A DNA stretch of 13,605 nucleotides from an archaeon. GTDB taxonomy: Archaea > Aenigmatarchaeota > Aenigmatarchaeia > CG10238-14 > SCSR01. The stretch lies in contig SCSR01000109.1 of NCBI GenBank assembly GCA_004297575.1, positions 1-13,605 of the forward strand. The letters are read 5' to 3'. This document shows, piece by piece, positions 12,779 to 13,605 of this stretch; positions within the stretch are counted from its first letter, which is position 1; every line of letters starts with the position of its first letter. The position numbers were made by a program, and so were the translations under genes. The notes beneath the pieces are model-generated. The model ran no database searches and was not told the origin of the DNA. It was given only the letters and a program-made list of their open reading frames with translations.

Positions 12779-13474
12779 ATGCCTGAAGGCAGAGTAAGCA
12801 TCGGCATGCCTGAATTGGACCAGCTCATCGAGGGCGGTCTGATTGAGAATTCTACAAATTTGCTCGCAGGCCAGACGGGATGCGGCAAGACCATCTTCTG
12901 CTGCCAGTATCTTTTGCAGGGCGCATTGAGCGGTCAGAATGGCGTTTACCTGACACTGGAAGAAAAGTCAGAGGATATCGTCTCGGACATGAACAGGTTC
13001 AGCTGGGGATCCAAGTTCAAGCAGATGATCGACAATGGTTCCATAGTTGTTCAATACCAGACCCCGACTGATTTCAATGATTTGACGGACGCGACACTGA
13101 GGGCGATAAGGAAGAACGGTGCGAAAAGGTTTGTTTTGGACAGCCTCTCAATCGCAAGCATGGGATGGAAAGTTTCCAGCATGGATTTGGGAAAGGTGAG
13201 AAGCGATATCTTCAGTTATATGCAGGCATTGAAAAGCGCAAATGTCACGTCGCTGCTGATAACGGAGATACCAGAGAACGGTTCCAAGACATTGAGCAGA
13301 TTCGGGTTCGAGGAGTTCTTGGTGGATGGCGTGATTAATCTTCATTACTTGGAATACTCTGCGACCGGCACGCCTAGGAGCCTATTGATAAGGAAGATGC
13401 GCAGGACAAACCACGGCACTGACATCTACCCGTTTGTCATCAACGAGAACGGCATCGAGCTGAAGAGAAGATAA
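12779..13474 (+). CDS. KaiC-like RecA-superfamily ATPase, single domain
   Basis: A 231-aa cytoplasmic ATPase with one KaiC domain. It opens with the typical GMPELDQLIEGGL substrate-recognition segment (9-21). Walker A is GQTGCGKT (31-38), the paired catalytic Glu are EE at 61-62, and the Walker B strand RFVLDS (117-122) ends in Asp121. RSLLIRKMRRTNH (200-212) matches the conserved C-terminal KaiC strand-turn that contacts nucleotide in the neighbouring subunit, and the protein ends with FVINENGIEL. Stand-alone archaeal KaiC-like proteins are common and have been linked to signalling and motility regulation, but no partner gene (for example KaiB or CheY) is visible here. The start is set by the TATA at 12749-12756; no Shine-Dalgarno is present. 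Confidence 0.93.
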   Translation: MPEGRVSIGMPELDQLIEGGLIENSTNLLAGQTGCGKTIFCCQYLLQGALSGQNGVYLTLEEKSEDIVSDMNRFSWGSKFKQMIDNGSIVVQYQTPTDFNDLTDATLRAIRKNGAKRFVLDSLSIASMGWKVSSMDLGKVRSDIFSYMQALKSANVTSLLITEIPENGSKTLSRFGFEEFLVDGVINLHYLEYSATGTPRSLLIRKMRRTNHGTDIYPFVINENGIELKRR

Positions 13475-13480
13475 TTTATT
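13473..13480 (+). promoter_or_regulatory. TATA-like element of the last gene
   Basis: AATTTATT, 23-30 bases before the ATG at 13503, overlapping the end of the KaiC-like gene. Confidence 0.45.
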
Positions 13481-13502
13481 AACAGATTACGAATTACTAT
13501 GC

Positions 13503-13605
13503 ATGCTGATTGACGAGATTGCGAACTTTTTCATGTTCTATTCGTTCTTGGGAACCGGCATCGTCCTGTTGATGGTAGGGAGGTATTACAACCTGCATAC
13601 CAAGT
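13503..13605 (+). CDS. Start of a membrane protein, 3' end outside the window
   Basis: Only 34 codons are visible. The protein begins MLIDEIANFFMFYSFLG, continues through TGIVLLMVG and ends at RYYNLHTK, so a short acidic N-terminus is followed by one likely transmembrane helix and a basic flank. A TATA-like element 23-30 bases upstream and the absence of a leader support ATG 13503. The ATG at 13499 closes after four codons. Too little is present to name a family. Confidence 0.6.
   Translation, partial: MLIDEIANFFMFYSFLGTGIVLLMVGRYYNLHTK

Noticed and set aside
1..13605. CRISPR arrays, insertion sequences, long direct repeats
   Set aside because: No regularly spaced repeats, transposase-like genes or terminal inverted repeats were seen by eye.

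Overview
This window looks like a compact archaeal chromosome segment. The evidence is an archaeal/eukaryote-type PheS, a short PheT (about 544 aa) without a C-terminal anticodon-binding extension, an archaeal-type LeuRS, a KaiC-like single-domain ATPase, a Yip1 membrane protein and a SpoIIM-like membrane protein. In addition, TATA-like elements lie 25-30 bases upstream of almost every unit-initial start codon, as expected for leaderless archaeal mRNAs. The lineage cannot be fixed by eye; a small-genome (DPANN-like) archaeon is a guess only.

Layout. 1-3643 (+): a pheS (5'-truncated by the window) - inositol-phosphatase-family gene - pheT operon with overlapping or abutting junctions and Shine-Dalgarno-like sites at the internal genes. 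3640-7908 (-): four genes, each with its own TATA-like element. In transcription order they are a large secreted lipoprotein with an M23-like core, a Yip1-family membrane protein, a MinD/ParA-type ATPase with a C-terminal amphipathic tail, and an AT-rich P-loop ATPase of unknown function that runs tail-to-tail into pheT. 7909-8293: a candidate 61-aa protein (+) and a tRNA-Arg(UCU) gene (-). 8294-11475 (+): a GNAT-domain protein overlapping leuS by ATGA. 11476-12267 (-): SpoIIM-like membrane protein, abutting leuS end to end. 12304-13605 (+): a membrane-anchored CxxC protein, a KaiC-like ATPase, and the first 34 codons of a membrane protein.

The translation genes (pheS, pheT, tRNA-Arg, leuS) form the housekeeping backbone. 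The other genes are mostly envelope-associated or P-loop ATPases. No CRISPR array, insertion sequence or rRNA was seen. The most notable points are departures from conserved active-site residues in PheS, Asn instead of Asp at the MinD switch I position, the base-composition outlier ATPase, the M23-like lipoprotein, and three divergent promoter regions whose TATA elements sit back-to-back or cross over.
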